64,000 nt of DNA from CAZUAQ01 sp964618455 (GTDB lineage Bacteria; Planctomycetota; Phycisphaerae; UBA1845; PWPN01), in the NCBI GenBank assembly GCA_964618455.1, contig CAZUAQ010000031.1, positions 1 to 64,000 on the forward strand, read 5' to 3'. Below the pieces are notes generated by a model that had not been told where the DNA came from, ran no database searches, and saw only the letters and a list, made by a program, of their open reading frames with translations. Numbering within the stretch: the stretch's first letter is position 1; every line of letters starts with the position of its first letter. The position numbers were made by a program, and so were the translations under genes. This document shows positions 1 through 9,774 of the stretch, piece by piece.

Positions 1-329
1 GCTATAGGTGTAACCCAAATGACGGATTTCTCCAATTCCGACTGAAGCAGGACAGGGGAGACGCTTCGGCGAGATGGGCTCGAAAGATTATCTTGATATT
101 GATGCAACCGCTGAAAGCCGGTTCGCACTTGGCGATTATGTAACTTGGCTCATTCTAATGGCCGATTCGGAGTTCGGCCATCCATTTTGGCACGGTACGG
201 ACCTTGAATCTTTCGTGTCTGCCGGAACCCCGGGGTGTCGAATATCCGTCTCGCGGTGAGGCGTGTTTTAACTCTCGCGTGTATGATACTTCACTGTGGT
301 ATCGGATGGTCGTTGATGGAGGAAGTGAT
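1..329. other. Left-edge non-coding stretch
   Basis: No convincing gene is seen here. A 61-codon open frame at 74-259 has no good ribosome site and no recognisable family, and it runs into the leader of the next gene. The segment probably holds the end of an upstream intergenic region and the promoter of the BNR-4 gene that starts at 330, but I could not pick out a clear -35/-10 pair. Confidence 0.4.
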
Positions 330-1859
330 ATGCAACGGATGTGGATATTCGGACTTGTCGTGTTGTTCTCCTCGATGGCGGTGCCATGCGTGTATGGAGA
401 ACAGGAGAGTCCGCCAAAGGATTTTCCCCTCATCGAGACCAAGCCGGATACGGGCTACCGGGGCATCTGGTACGCGAATCAACCCACGGGGGATATCTAT
501 CGATTCAAGTACAGTGGGGGCTTAGGCACCTATCCCGCCAAGCACATCCCGGTGGCTTATTACTCGAAGGAGGCGAACAAGACCTTCTTCGTCTACGGCG
601 GATCGGATGCCCAGGAGTATCGCGACGGCCACAAACCTTCGTTGTGGATCATGGTCTCCTACTACGACCATGCTACCGGCAAGGTGCCGCGCCCGCGGAT
701 GCTGATGGACAAGAAGACCGCGGACGCTCATGACAATCCGGTGATCATGCTGGATGGCAAGGGGCACGTCTGGGTCTTCGTCGCCGCCCATGGTACGGCG
801 CGGCCGTCCTACATGTACAGGAGTGTCGAGCCGTACGCGATCGACCGATTTCACCTCATCCAGGAGACCAACTTCTCCTATCCGCAGCCGTGGTACATCG
901 ACGGCAAGGGCTTTCTTTTCCTGCACACCCGGTACGAGGGGGGACGCCGGAATCTTTACTTCATCACGAGCCCCGACGGAATGGATTGGTCGGAGCCGAC
1001 GCTGCTGGCGTCGATGCAGCGCGGGCATTACCAGATCAGCTGGCGTCACAGAAACAAAGTCGGCACGGCGTTCAACTTCCACCCGGACAAGGGGGGCCTG
1101 AACGCACGGACGAACCTCTACTACGTGGAGACAAAGGATTTCGGCGAGAGCTGGCAGGCGGCGGACGGGACGAAGATCGAACTTCCGATGCGCGATACGG
1201 ACAGCCCCGCCATCGTGAGAGACTATGAAAACCGTCGACTGGTGTATCTGAAGGATCTGACGTTTACCGAGCAGGGCAAGCCTGTCGTATTGTACCTGAT
1301 GTCTCACGATTATCGTCCGGGACCGGACTACGGGCGTCGGATCTGGACCCTCGCGCGGCATTACGGGCGGCAATGGATGGTGACCGGTGGATCACTGGCG
1401 TCGGATCACAATTACGACATGGGCTCGCTCTACCTTCTTGGCGGGGCGCGGATGGAGATCATCGCGCCGATCGTGAACTCTCCCCAGGCCTACGGAACCG
1501 GGGGCGAGATGGCATTGCTGTGGACGCAGGACGGGGGCAAGTCGTGGCATTCTTCCCTGCTGACCCGCGAGAGCCCGCTGAACCACACGTATGCCCGACG
1601 GCCCGTTAATGCACATCCACACTTCCGGGCCTTCTGGGCGGATGGCCATGCGCGACAGGTGTCTGTGTCGCGGCTGTACTTCTGCGATGCGGATGGCCGG
1701 ACATACCGGCTTCCGCGGATCATGCAGGAGGATCAGCAGGAGCCGGAGGTCGTGCCGATCGGTGAGGACCGTGAACTCACGCTGGAGGAACTCTGGCTCG
1801 ATCCCGAAGACGTGGAGGGATTGGACGTCGACCTCCCGAAGTCGCAGGAGCAGCAGTAG
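330..1859 (+). CDS. Secreted BNR-4 repeat (sialidase-fold) protein
   Basis: This 509-residue protein resembles the BNR-4 family of six-bladed-propeller proteins found in polysaccharide-degrading bacteria. The start at 330 is preferred over upstream in-frame codons because GGAGGA lies just before it and the protein then begins with a signal peptide (MQRMWIFGLVVLFSSM, cleavage probably near VYG). The mature part opens with DTGYRGIWYANQPTGD and contains Asp-box-like turns such as SPDGMDWSEP and TQDGGKSWHSS, which are typical of propeller blades. Family members are exported and thought to act on or bind carbohydrates; substrate cannot be read from sequence. The acidic C-terminus (about residues 465-509) is low in predicted structure. 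It stands alone, convergent with the next gene. Confidence 0.75.
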   Translation: MQRMWIFGLVVLFSSMAVPCVYGEQESPPKDFPLIETKPDTGYRGIWYANQPTGDIYRFKYSGGLGTYPAKHIPVAYYSKEANKTFFVYGGSDAQEYRDGHKPSLWIMVSYYDHATGKVPRPRMLMDKKTADAHDNPVIMLDGKGHVWVFVAAHGTARPSYMYRSVEPYAIDRFHLIQETNFSYPQPWYIDGKGFLFLHTRYEGGRRNLYFITSPDGMDWSEPTLLASMQRGHYQISWRHRNKVGTAFNFHPDKGGLNARTNLYYVETKDFGESWQAADGTKIELPMRDTDSPAIVRDYENRRLVYLKDLTFTEQGKPVVLYLMSHDYRPGPDYGRRIWTLARHYGRQWMVTGGSLASDHNYDMGSLYLLGGARMEIIAPIVNSPQAYGTGGEMALLWTQDGGKSWHSSLLTRESPLNHTYARRPVNAHPHFRAFWADGHARQVSVSRLYFCDADGRTYRLPRIMQEDQQEPEVVPIGEDRELTLEELWLDPEDVEGLDVDLPKSQEQQ

Positions 1860-1901
1860 CCGGGCGACGCGTTCGGGTGCGCATCGGACTGCATTATCGC
1901 C

Positions 1902-3344
1902 TCATCCGGGATGCGACATCAACGCGTTCACCGACTGACCCGTCAGGCATCCGCCACGATCGAGCAGATCGCCCAGCGTGAATCGCTCGCGAATCAGGTG
2001 GCTGTGATGGAGCGCTTCGGCGGCGGTCGTGTCGGATACCGGCGGATCGAGACGGTCGAAGGTCAAGGGAGCATTCACGGCGCGAAGCGCCTGCTCAATT
2101 TCCTTCCGGCTGCGGATGTGGGTGAACAGCTCATCGCGCAACTCGCGGCTATTCAACCGGTCGGATAAGTGGCGTCGCCGGAACCCGTTTGCCTGCCACC
2201 GGTCGAGCTTGAGCCGGACCTCCCGCCAGATTTCCTCGACCAGTTTTCCCGACGGATCGCAGGATCCATACACGTTCTGAATCCGCTCGTGCATCGAGCG
2301 GAGTTCCCGATCGGAGAGATCCCGGACGAGCATTCCCCGGTCAAGCTGCGGGAGGAGTTGCTCATACGCCCGCGCCGCCGCCTGCGTGCCTACGGCCACC
2401 TGCGCGCCGTGCAGCGCGTGGTCCCGGCCGTCCCGATCCGCCGTAGTGTCAAGATGATGGCTGATGACGTGTTCCCACCCGGAGATCGGCGCCGTCTGGT
2501 TCACCAGCGACATGGACATCCCCGCCAGCATGAGCGCTTCGGTCAGGGCGCGGATGCCGTCAAGTTCGCGTCGGTGGACCTGTTCGGCGAGGGCGATCAT
2601 CCGCGTTTCCGCCGGTTCGAGCACGCGCGTCGGCACGAGGCTGAAGTAATCGTCCATGCCGAGTTGGTGGGCCAGGAACCAGTCGCCGTACGCCACGCTC
2701 CGGGCCAGCACGTCGGCGAATCCGGCGGCGGTCATGGCGGTGGGGGCTTCGGCGAGGGTCGGCAGATCGGCGTAGATGGCTTCCGGCGGTCGCGAGGGGA
2801 GCGTCCGCTTGGCCCCGTCGACGGTGATGACCGACAGGGCGGAGGTGTAGGCGGTGACGCTTGCGGCGGTGGGGATGCAGACGAAGGGCAACACGCGTCC
2901 CGAGGCTTGCTCATGGAGATGGCGGGCGTACTTGGCGACGTCGCAGATGCTGCCCGACCCGAGAGCGACGACGCAGGCGATTTCGTGCAGTTCTTCCGCC
3001 AGACGCTCGCACCACGGCAACGTCGGATGAAACGCGAGCGAGGGATCGTTGGGCAGCGTGCGGACGTCGAGCGAGAGCCTGCGGGCGAACATGTCGGTGA
3101 GCCTCGGCTTGAGCGACTGCCCCGCGCGGGTCATCGGCGTGTGATCCATGACGAGCAGCGCGGTTCCGCCGGCAGCACGGCGGCTCACACCTTCGACCAT
3201 CGCGTCCAGTACATCGTCGGCGATGTGCAGTTCGTCAATGGCGACGGGCGTGATGGTTTCGTGCGAATCGGCCCACTGTCGAGCCAGCGCGTTGACGCTC
3301 TCCAGATCGCACGGGTTAGGGGAGTCCCAAGTCTTCTCGCTCAT
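1902..3344 (-). CDS. Glycerol-1-phosphate dehydrogenase-like (AraM/EgsA family)
   Basis: This 480-residue protein belongs to the iron-containing alcohol dehydrogenase fold, closest to sn-glycerol-1-phosphate dehydrogenase (AraM/EgsA), which reduces dihydroxyacetone phosphate to glycerol 1-phosphate with NAD(P)H. The nucleotide-binding loop is visible as LGSGSICDVAKY and is followed by PTAASVTAYTS. Metal ligands are expected in AGFADVLAR (Asp), GWEHVISHHLD (His) and LHGAQVAVG (His), and all three are present. The start is placed at ATG 3344; an in-frame TTG at 3413 would add 23 residues, and neither has a strong ribosome site. A C-terminal extension of about 80 residues beyond the typical AraM length is present. 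It could instead act on another polyol phosphate. Confidence 0.75.
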   Translation of the reverse strand: MSEKTWDSPNPCDLESVNALARQWADSHETITPVAIDELHIADDVLDAMVEGVSRRAAGGTALLVMDHTPMTRAGQSLKPRLTDMFARRLSLDVRTLPNDPSLAFHPTLPWCERLAEELHEIACVVALGSGSICDVAKYARHLHEQASGRVLPFVCIPTAASVTAYTSALSVITVDGAKRTLPSRPPEAIYADLPTLAEAPTAMTAAGFADVLARSVAYGDWFLAHQLGMDDYFSLVPTRVLEPAETRMIALAEQVHRRELDGIRALTEALMLAGMSMSLVNQTAPISGWEHVISHHLDTTADRDGRDHALHGAQVAVGTQAAARAYEQLLPQLDRGMLVRDLSDRELRSMHERIQNVYGSCDPSGKLVEEIWREVRLKLDRWQANGFRRRHLSDRLNSRELRDELFTHIRSRKEIEQALRAVNAPLTFDRLDPPVSDTTAAEALHHSHLIRERFTLGDLLDRGGCLTGQSVNALMSHPG

Positions 3345-3498
3345 ATGAACAGGTTCCGGTCTGAGGATGGTCGATTCACTCCCAAGCGTATCGTCAATGG
3401 AAAGGTAGCTCAATGCTCTGGCGAATCAGAGACTGCGTGATTAAGGTGAAGCTACGATTCTGGAGGTGACGTTGATCAACAACATCAGGGAGAACCAC

Positions 3499-4116
3499 AT
3501 GCGAACACAGTTAGCGATCAGCTTGGGAGTGATTCTGTGGGTGGCGGGGTCCGGTTGCAGCCAGCTCGAGACTTCCGAAAGAGACGGATGGCGGAACCTC
3601 TTCAACGGCAGGGACCTGACGGGGTGGAAGGAACACGGGCAGGCGCGGTGGAGCGTCGACGCCGGCCGACTCGTGGGCACGCAGGGCCCGAACCGCGAGC
3701 CCGGCGATTTGCTGACGGTGGCCGCGTACGACGACTTTGAGCTGATCGTGACGTACCGCGGCGTCTGGCCGCTCAACAGCGGCGTGTGGTACCGCTACCA
3801 GTCCGAGAAGCAGGCGTGCCAGGCGGACATCCTGGAGTACCAGGACCCCGTGTGTTACACCGGCAGCGTCTACTGCATGGGTAAGGGGTTTGTGGCGTTG
3901 AACGAGGATCCGGCGCTGGAGGATCGCGAGGGCTGGAACACGCTGCGGATACTGGCCGAGGGCGAGCACATCCAGGTGTGGCTGAACGGCACGCAAACAG
4001 CCGATGTGAAAGAGGATTCCACGCTGACCGGCCGGATCGGTTTCCAGATCCACGCCGGCGACGAGTTCGCGACCATGAAGCTGATCGTCAAGGAAGCGAA
4101 GATTCGCCCGTTGTGA
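3499..4116 (+). CDS. DUF1080 (3-keto-disaccharide hydrolase-like) lipoprotein
   Basis: This 205-residue protein is a single DUF1080 domain, the concanavalin-like fold common in planctomycete secretomes; some members hydrolyse 3-keto-glycosides. The hallmark opening is RNLFNGRDLTGWKEHG (about residues 31-46), followed by DDFELIVTYRG and a closing GRIGFQIHAGDEF. The N-terminus is a lipoprotein signal with Cys in VAGSGCSQ, so it is probably membrane-anchored on the outside. ATG 3499 is chosen because AGGGAG sits about 6-10 bases upstream; a start at 3466 would put extra charged residues before the signal. It is divergent from the dehydrogenase gene, with about 150 bp of shared promoter region between them. 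The substrate is unknown. Confidence 0.8.
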   Translation: MRTQLAISLGVILWVAGSGCSQLETSERDGWRNLFNGRDLTGWKEHGQARWSVDAGRLVGTQGPNREPGDLLTVAAYDDFELIVTYRGVWPLNSGVWYRYQSEKQACQADILEYQDPVCYTGSVYCMGKGFVALNEDPALEDREGWNTLRILAEGEHIQVWLNGTQTADVKEDSTLTGRIGFQIHAGDEFATMKLIVKEAKIRPL

Positions 4117-4393
4117 TCATGTCGGCGGGCGGCAGACACTCATCATCAGCCAGGGCAATCTTCGAACGGCCAGGGCCTCATTTTGCTTGGATAAGAAGAC
4201 TCGGGGCGAATTCGGCGCGATCCCCCCGCAAGAACTCAGCAGGATACTTCGTTCCTCGAAGTATAATAAGAGTAGAGGACATCTCTTCGGCACTGCGGAC
4301 CGTCGATACCGGCGGAGTGTGTCGCTCCGATCAATTCATCCCTGTCCTCTCACACGACGGTCGTACGGCGCCGGCAGGTTGGCGAGGGTCGTC

Positions 4394-5113
4394 ATGTCCA
4401 AAACCACACTTCGAAACGATCGTCAGGTCGCTCATCTGGTCGAGAGGCGTCTTCGCTGCTGGGAGATCGAACGCGGCTTGCACCGCGTCGACACGCGACT
4501 CACTGCCAATGATGTCCAGCCCTTCATCGCCATCTCGCGCATGGTCGGTGCCGGGGGCATGAACCTGGCACGAGCACTCTCGAGGCGATTGTCCTGGCCT
4601 TACTACGACCGGGAGATTCTGCTCATCATGGCGAGCGGAGACGAGAGCGCTGCCAGGCTCTACGACTCGATCGACGAGCACGATCGCAACTGGCTCGAGT
4701 TCTCGTTTTCGGCATTGATGGTCTCGCGGAATGACTATCTTCAGCAGCTCAAGCGAGTGGTGCTGGAGCTTGCGCGCCGTCAGTCCGGGATCTTCCTGGG
4801 GCGTGGGGCAGACTTGATTCTTCCACGTCGCGCGGGGTTACGGGTACGGCTCGTGGCCGATCGAAAGAGCTGCGAGCACCGTTATGCCGAGCGGAAGAAG
4901 ATCAGCCTCGACCAAGCACGCCTGCGGGTAGCGCGGATCGAAAGCGACCGCGCCTCCTGGATCCGTCACCAGTTGCACCACGATCCCGAGGATCCCGGAC
5001 GATACGATCTCACGCTCAACACCGACTACATCACGCTGGAAGAGTCGGTCGAGCTGATCCTCTCGCTCATGCGGGCGCGGGGGCTGGCCGGTGTCGAGCG
5101 GCCGGCGTATTGA
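4394..5113 (+). CDS. Cytidylate kinase-like family protein
   Basis: This 239-residue protein matches the cytidylate-kinase-like group (Cytidylate_kin2 type) rather than classical Cmk. After an N-terminal arm of about 50 residues comes FIAISRMVGAGGMNLARALS, a P-loop-like segment with the relaxed form seen in this group, then WPYYDREIL, IFLGRGADLIL, and a lid segment rich in Arg (RHRYAERKK-like, here HRYAERKKISLDQA) ending in YDLTLNTDYITLEE. The latter is the characteristic end of the family. ATG 4394 is preferred because GGCGAGGG lies upstream and the earlier codons look like untranslated leader. It converges on the hydrogenase operon with only 16 bp between. Probably a nucleotide or small-molecule kinase; the physiological substrate is unknown. 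Confidence 0.7.
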   Translation: MSKTTLRNDRQVAHLVERRLRCWEIERGLHRVDTRLTANDVQPFIAISRMVGAGGMNLARALSRRLSWPYYDREILLIMASGDESAARLYDSIDEHDRNWLEFSFSALMVSRNDYLQQLKRVVLELARRQSGIFLGRGADLILPRRAGLRVRLVADRKSCEHRYAERKKISLDQARLRVARIESDRASWIRHQLHHDPEDPGRYDLTLNTDYITLEESVELILSLMRARGLAGVERPAY

Positions 5114-5129
5114 CGGAGGTCCAACGCGG

Positions 5130-5632
5130 TCAGCAGAGGACATGCTGAGAAAGCGTGGGACGAGGTGACCGATCGGGATGGGAGGCTTCGATCAGGTCAA
5201 CGATTCTCTCGCGCGCGGCGTTCATGGCGGCCTCTGTCGCTGCACTGAGACCTTCACCGAACTGCATGTCACGGGCCACGATGCCGATCTGCACCGCCAG
5301 CGGAACGTGATAGCCCAGGCATTTCGCGAGGGCCAGCAACTGGCCGGGCCGGCAATGGTGCGTATCCAGCCCATCGCGATCATCCGGCTCGACGAGTTCG
5401 AGGAGGACATCGTCGGCTTCGGTGCGGCAGTGCGCGTCGATGAAGATGGTCAGTTGCGCGCTGTGAAGTTCCTCTACCAGCTCAGGGCCGAGTTGATGCT
5501 GCGCGACCACGGTGACCCGGTCGTCCTGCCCGTACAACGCTTCCAACTGTTCCGCCAGCACGAGGCCGACGCCGTCATCGCGGCGGCCGCGATTGCCCCA
5601 GGCGATGATGAGAATACCGCGATTCTGAAGGT

Positions 5633-5636
<4 letters not shown>
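5130..5636 (-). CDS. hoxW: [NiFe] hydrogenase maturation protease
   Basis: This 168-residue protein is a HyaD/HycI/HoxW-type endopeptidase that cleaves the C-terminal tail of the hydrogenase large subunit after nickel insertion. The opening ILIIAWGNRGRRDDGVG matches the family G-N-x-x-x-x-D-D-G-x-G signature with its nickel-sensing acidic residue, and TIFIDAHCRTEADD supplies the second acidic site. Its ATG overlaps the stop codon of the large-subunit gene (ATGA), so the two are translationally coupled, and it is the last gene of the hydrogenase operon. An earlier in-frame start inside hoxH is unlikely. The family residue after the first strand is intact, so the protease looks functional. The symbol is assigned by position and family. 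Confidence 0.85.
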
Positions 5637-7069
<1,433 letters not shown>

Positions 7070-7109
7070 CGTCGATGTCCTCGTCGGCGTTTGGCCGTGT
7101 GTCTGTTTC

Positions 7110-7637
7110 TCAGTCGTAGTTCAGTTTCACGTGTTCGCTGGGTTCGCCCGTAAGCAACGCACTGACCCCCGCCCAGATGGCATCCGCGCTTGGCGGGCAT
7201 CCCGGGATCCAGGCATCGACCTTCACGTGCTCGTGAATCGGGCGGACCTTGTCGGTCAGCATCGGGATTTCGATGGTGGGCACCGATCCCAGCGCCGTGC
7301 TCTCCACATCCACGTAGGCCCGGTCGAGCACTTCCTCGTTGGGGAAGTGGTTGCGAAGCATCGGCACGCAGCCGAATCCCGCGCAATCGCCCAGGGAAAC
7401 CAGGATCTTCGCCTTGGCACGGAGTTTTTCGAGCACCTCGAGGTTCTCTTCATTCGCGACGCTTCCCTCGACGATACCGATGTCGCATTCGGGGAACTCC
7501 TTGACGTCCACCACGGGTGAAGCCACCACGTCCGCGAGGGCGTGCAGATCGATCAGCCGTTCGTCCAGATCGAGGAACGACATGTGACAACCGCTGCAGC
7601 CGCAGAGCCAGACAGTGGCGATTCGTTTCTTGGCCAT
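7110..7637 (-). CDS. hoxY: [NiFe] hydrogenase small subunit (HoxY-type)
   Basis: This 175-residue protein is a short HoxY/HydS-type small subunit carrying the proximal [4Fe-4S] cluster that relays electrons between the NiFe site and the diaphorase module. The cluster ligands are visible in WLCGCSGCHMS (N-terminus), GDCAGFGC (middle) and IPGCPPSADAIW (near residue 140). It lacks the C-terminal cluster domain of membrane-bound small subunits, and has no Tat signal. ATG 7637 is chosen because GGAGG lies 8-9 bases upstream; a longer in-frame start at 7676 would overlap the previous gene's end and has no ribosome site. It follows hoxU by 35 bp and precedes hoxH. Confidence 0.93.
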   Translation of the reverse strand: MAKKRIATVWLCGCSGCHMSFLDLDERLIDLHALADVVASPVVDVKEFPECDIGIVEGSVANEENLEVLEKLRAKAKILVSLGDCAGFGCVPMLRNHFPNEEVLDRAYVDVESTALGSVPTIEIPMLTDKVRPIHEHVKVDAWIPGCPPSADAIWAGVSALLTGEPSEHVKLNYD

Positions 7638-7672
7638 CGATACAACCTCCAGAGATTCGCTGGGTCGTCTTG

Positions 7673-9772
7673 TCAATCCTCGACCAGCGCTTGCAGCCCG
7701 GCCCAGTCCATGTTCGCGGGCAGTTCGTCACAGGGCACCATGTGCTTGTCGCCGATGTGCTGAAGAGCGGGGGGCAGGCCCGGAGGCGCCCAGCCGCAAT
7801 CCTCGCCTCGCCACGCCTTCGCAAGACGGGTGAAGAAGTCCGCCTCGTCCACACAACCCGCAGGCAGGCTCATCAAGGCCTGGGACTTCTGCACACGTCC
7901 TTCAAGGTTGACGAACGTCCCGCCGCGTTCGGACCAGGCGGCCGTAGGGATGACCACGTGGGCTGCCTCCGCCGCCTCGTGATCGCGTGCCTGCAGGACG
8001 ACGACGTAACTGACGGTACGCAACGTTTCCAGCCACTCGCGCGGCCACTCGTGATGGTCGTCGCCCATGACGACGAAGGCGACATCCACCGTGTGCGGAT
8101 CAATGTCATTGAGGGCGGTGGTGGTGTGGCCGAGCAGACGGCCCCCGGCACTGTTCGCGCCGCTGGCCAGTTCCATCAGCCGCCAGCGCCCCGAATCAGT
8201 CTTCCGGTTCGTGGCGTAAACGAAGTTCATCGCCGACCGCAGCACCTGCGGGCTCTGGCGGGTCACGCCGCGCCCGCAGAGTATCATCGGCTTCTCCGCC
8301 TGCACGTACATTTCGGCGATACGTTTCAATCCTTCGGCGGGAACACCGGTGAGTGACTGGATATCGCTGTCGTCGCACTTCTTGAGCTGTTTGACCAGCG
8401 CATCGGGGATGTCGACATCGGTCTTCTCGGCTTCGAGCACATACTTGAAGATGGCGGCCAGCACGATCAGGTCCTTGCCGCGGTCAATGTTGACCTCGAC
8501 ATCCGACCAGTCCGACAGCCACGTCCGCATGGGATTGATTTTCACCAGCTTGGCCTTGCGGTGCAGGATGCCCCGGCGGACATACGACGCCAGCACGCCG
8601 TGCGAGGCTTCCAGATTGGTCCCGATGCACAGGAACATGTCCGACTCGTCGAGGTCGGTCAGGCCCGCCAGTGGCGGCATCTTGTCGGACAGTCCTAATG
8701 CCTCGCGAACGAACCAGGCGCGTGTCCGATCAATCACCGACCAGCGTTCGCTGCCGACGACGTTCGTCAGGAAGTTCTGGCATGCCGAGAGCGTCTCGAG
8801 TGGCAGGTTGGGCGTCATCAGCATGACGACGCGCGAGGGATCATCCTGGATCGGCTTGGCATTGAGTCGCCGGGCGATCTCCTTGAGAAGGTCGTCGATG
8901 GATTTGGTGGCCCACTTGCCCGCCTGTTTGACGCGGATCTCCTTGACGCGGGGCGCCTTGGGCTCGACCAGTCCGAAGCGTCCGTGCACGCAGAGAATGT
9001 TGTTGCCGTTGGGACCGCCCGCGCTGCGGAGCTCACCGATCTGCCGATGCCGCACGGAGACGTTGATGCGACAACCGACGCCGCAGTTCGGGCAGATCGT
9101 CTCGGTCATCTCCAGCGGCAGACGTCCCTGCCAGTGGGCACTGCGTTTCTCGAACAGCGCACCGGTCGGGCAGACCTGCAGGCAGGTGCCGCAGGAGACG
9201 CAGCTCGATTCACCGAGCGCCAGGGCGTTGTCGGCGATGAGCATCGCGCGGCTGCCGCGGTTGTCCACGTCGAGCACGTGAGCGCCCACCCATTGATCAC
9301 AGGAGCGCACGCATCGCGTGCAGAGGATGCACCGATTGTGATCCAGGGCGATCCGCGCATGGGAATTGTCCATCGGCAGCGTGGGGAAACAGTAGTCGAA
9401 GCGCACGTGATCCATCCCGTGCTGGTAGGCGTTGCGCTGAAGCTCGCAGTTGCCGCTCATGGGGCAGAAGGGGCAGATGTGGTTGCGCTCGGCGAAGAGC
9501 AGTTCGAGTGTCTGGCGACGCAGATCCTCGAGCTGCGGCGTCTGCGTCTGGACCACCATGCCTTCCTGTGCCGGCGTGGTGCAGGAGGGCACGGGCCGGC
9601 GCTGGCCTTCGACCTCGACGATGCACAGGCGGCACGCGCCGATGTCCGGCAGACCCTCGTGGTGGCAGAGGGTCGGCACGTTGATCTCGTTCGCGCGACA
9701 CACGTCCAGCAGCGTCTGTCCTTCTTCGGCGCCGATGGCCTGGCCGTTGATCGTGACGTGAATCGTGCTCAT
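7673..9772 (-). CDS. hoxU: HoxU subunit fused to NuoG-like molybdopterin-fold domain
   Basis: This 699-residue iron-sulfur subunit is about three times the usual HoxU length of roughly 240. Residues 1-240 match HoxU: a [2Fe-2S] motif (LCHHEGLPDIGACRLC and a fourth Cys in PSCTTP), the HoxU-like ERNHICPFCPMSGNCELQ, then two [4Fe-4S] motifs (CILCTRCVRSC and CVSCGTCLQVCPTGA). From about residue 245 it continues as a NuoG/FdhA-type module starting with CPNCGVGC and ILCVHGRFG, followed by a degenerate molybdopterin oxidoreductase fold ending GGTFVNLEGRVQKS. I see no Cys or Sec active-site motif, so this module is probably structural or an electron relay, as in NuoG. It starts 2 bases after hoxF ends. 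It fits the HydA-like subunit of bifurcating NiFe enzymes. Confidence 0.88.
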   Translation of the reverse strand: MSTIHVTINGQAIGAEEGQTLLDVCRANEINVPTLCHHEGLPDIGACRLCIVEVEGQRRPVPSCTTPAQEGMVVQTQTPQLEDLRRQTLELLFAERNHICPFCPMSGNCELQRNAYQHGMDHVRFDYCFPTLPMDNSHARIALDHNRCILCTRCVRSCDQWVGAHVLDVDNRGSRAMLIADNALALGESSCVSCGTCLQVCPTGALFEKRSAHWQGRLPLEMTETICPNCGVGCRINVSVRHRQIGELRSAGGPNGNNILCVHGRFGLVEPKAPRVKEIRVKQAGKWATKSIDDLLKEIARRLNAKPIQDDPSRVVMLMTPNLPLETLSACQNFLTNVVGSERWSVIDRTRAWFVREALGLSDKMPPLAGLTDLDESDMFLCIGTNLEASHGVLASYVRRGILHRKAKLVKINPMRTWLSDWSDVEVNIDRGKDLIVLAAIFKYVLEAEKTDVDIPDALVKQLKKCDDSDIQSLTGVPAEGLKRIAEMYVQAEKPMILCGRGVTRQSPQVLRSAMNFVYATNRKTDSGRWRLMELASGANSAGGRLLGHTTTALNDIDPHTVDVAFVVMGDDHHEWPREWLETLRTVSYVVVLQARDHEAAEAAHVVIPTAAWSERGGTFVNLEGRVQKSQALMSLPAGCVDEADFFTRLAKAWRGEDCGWAPPGLPPALQHIGDKHMVPCDELPANMDWAGLQALVED

Positions 9773-9774
9773 CG

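Noticed and set aside
2169..3440. 423-codon plus-strand open frame opposite the G1P dehydrogenase-like gene
   Set aside because: Arg/Gly/Asp-rich antisense shadow; the minus-strand protein has clear cofactor and metal motifs.
7673..9772. Formate dehydrogenase alpha subunit
   Set aside because: CPNCGVGC and the molybdopterin fold are present but there is no catalytic Cys/Sec motif, and the N-terminus and operon are those of HoxU.
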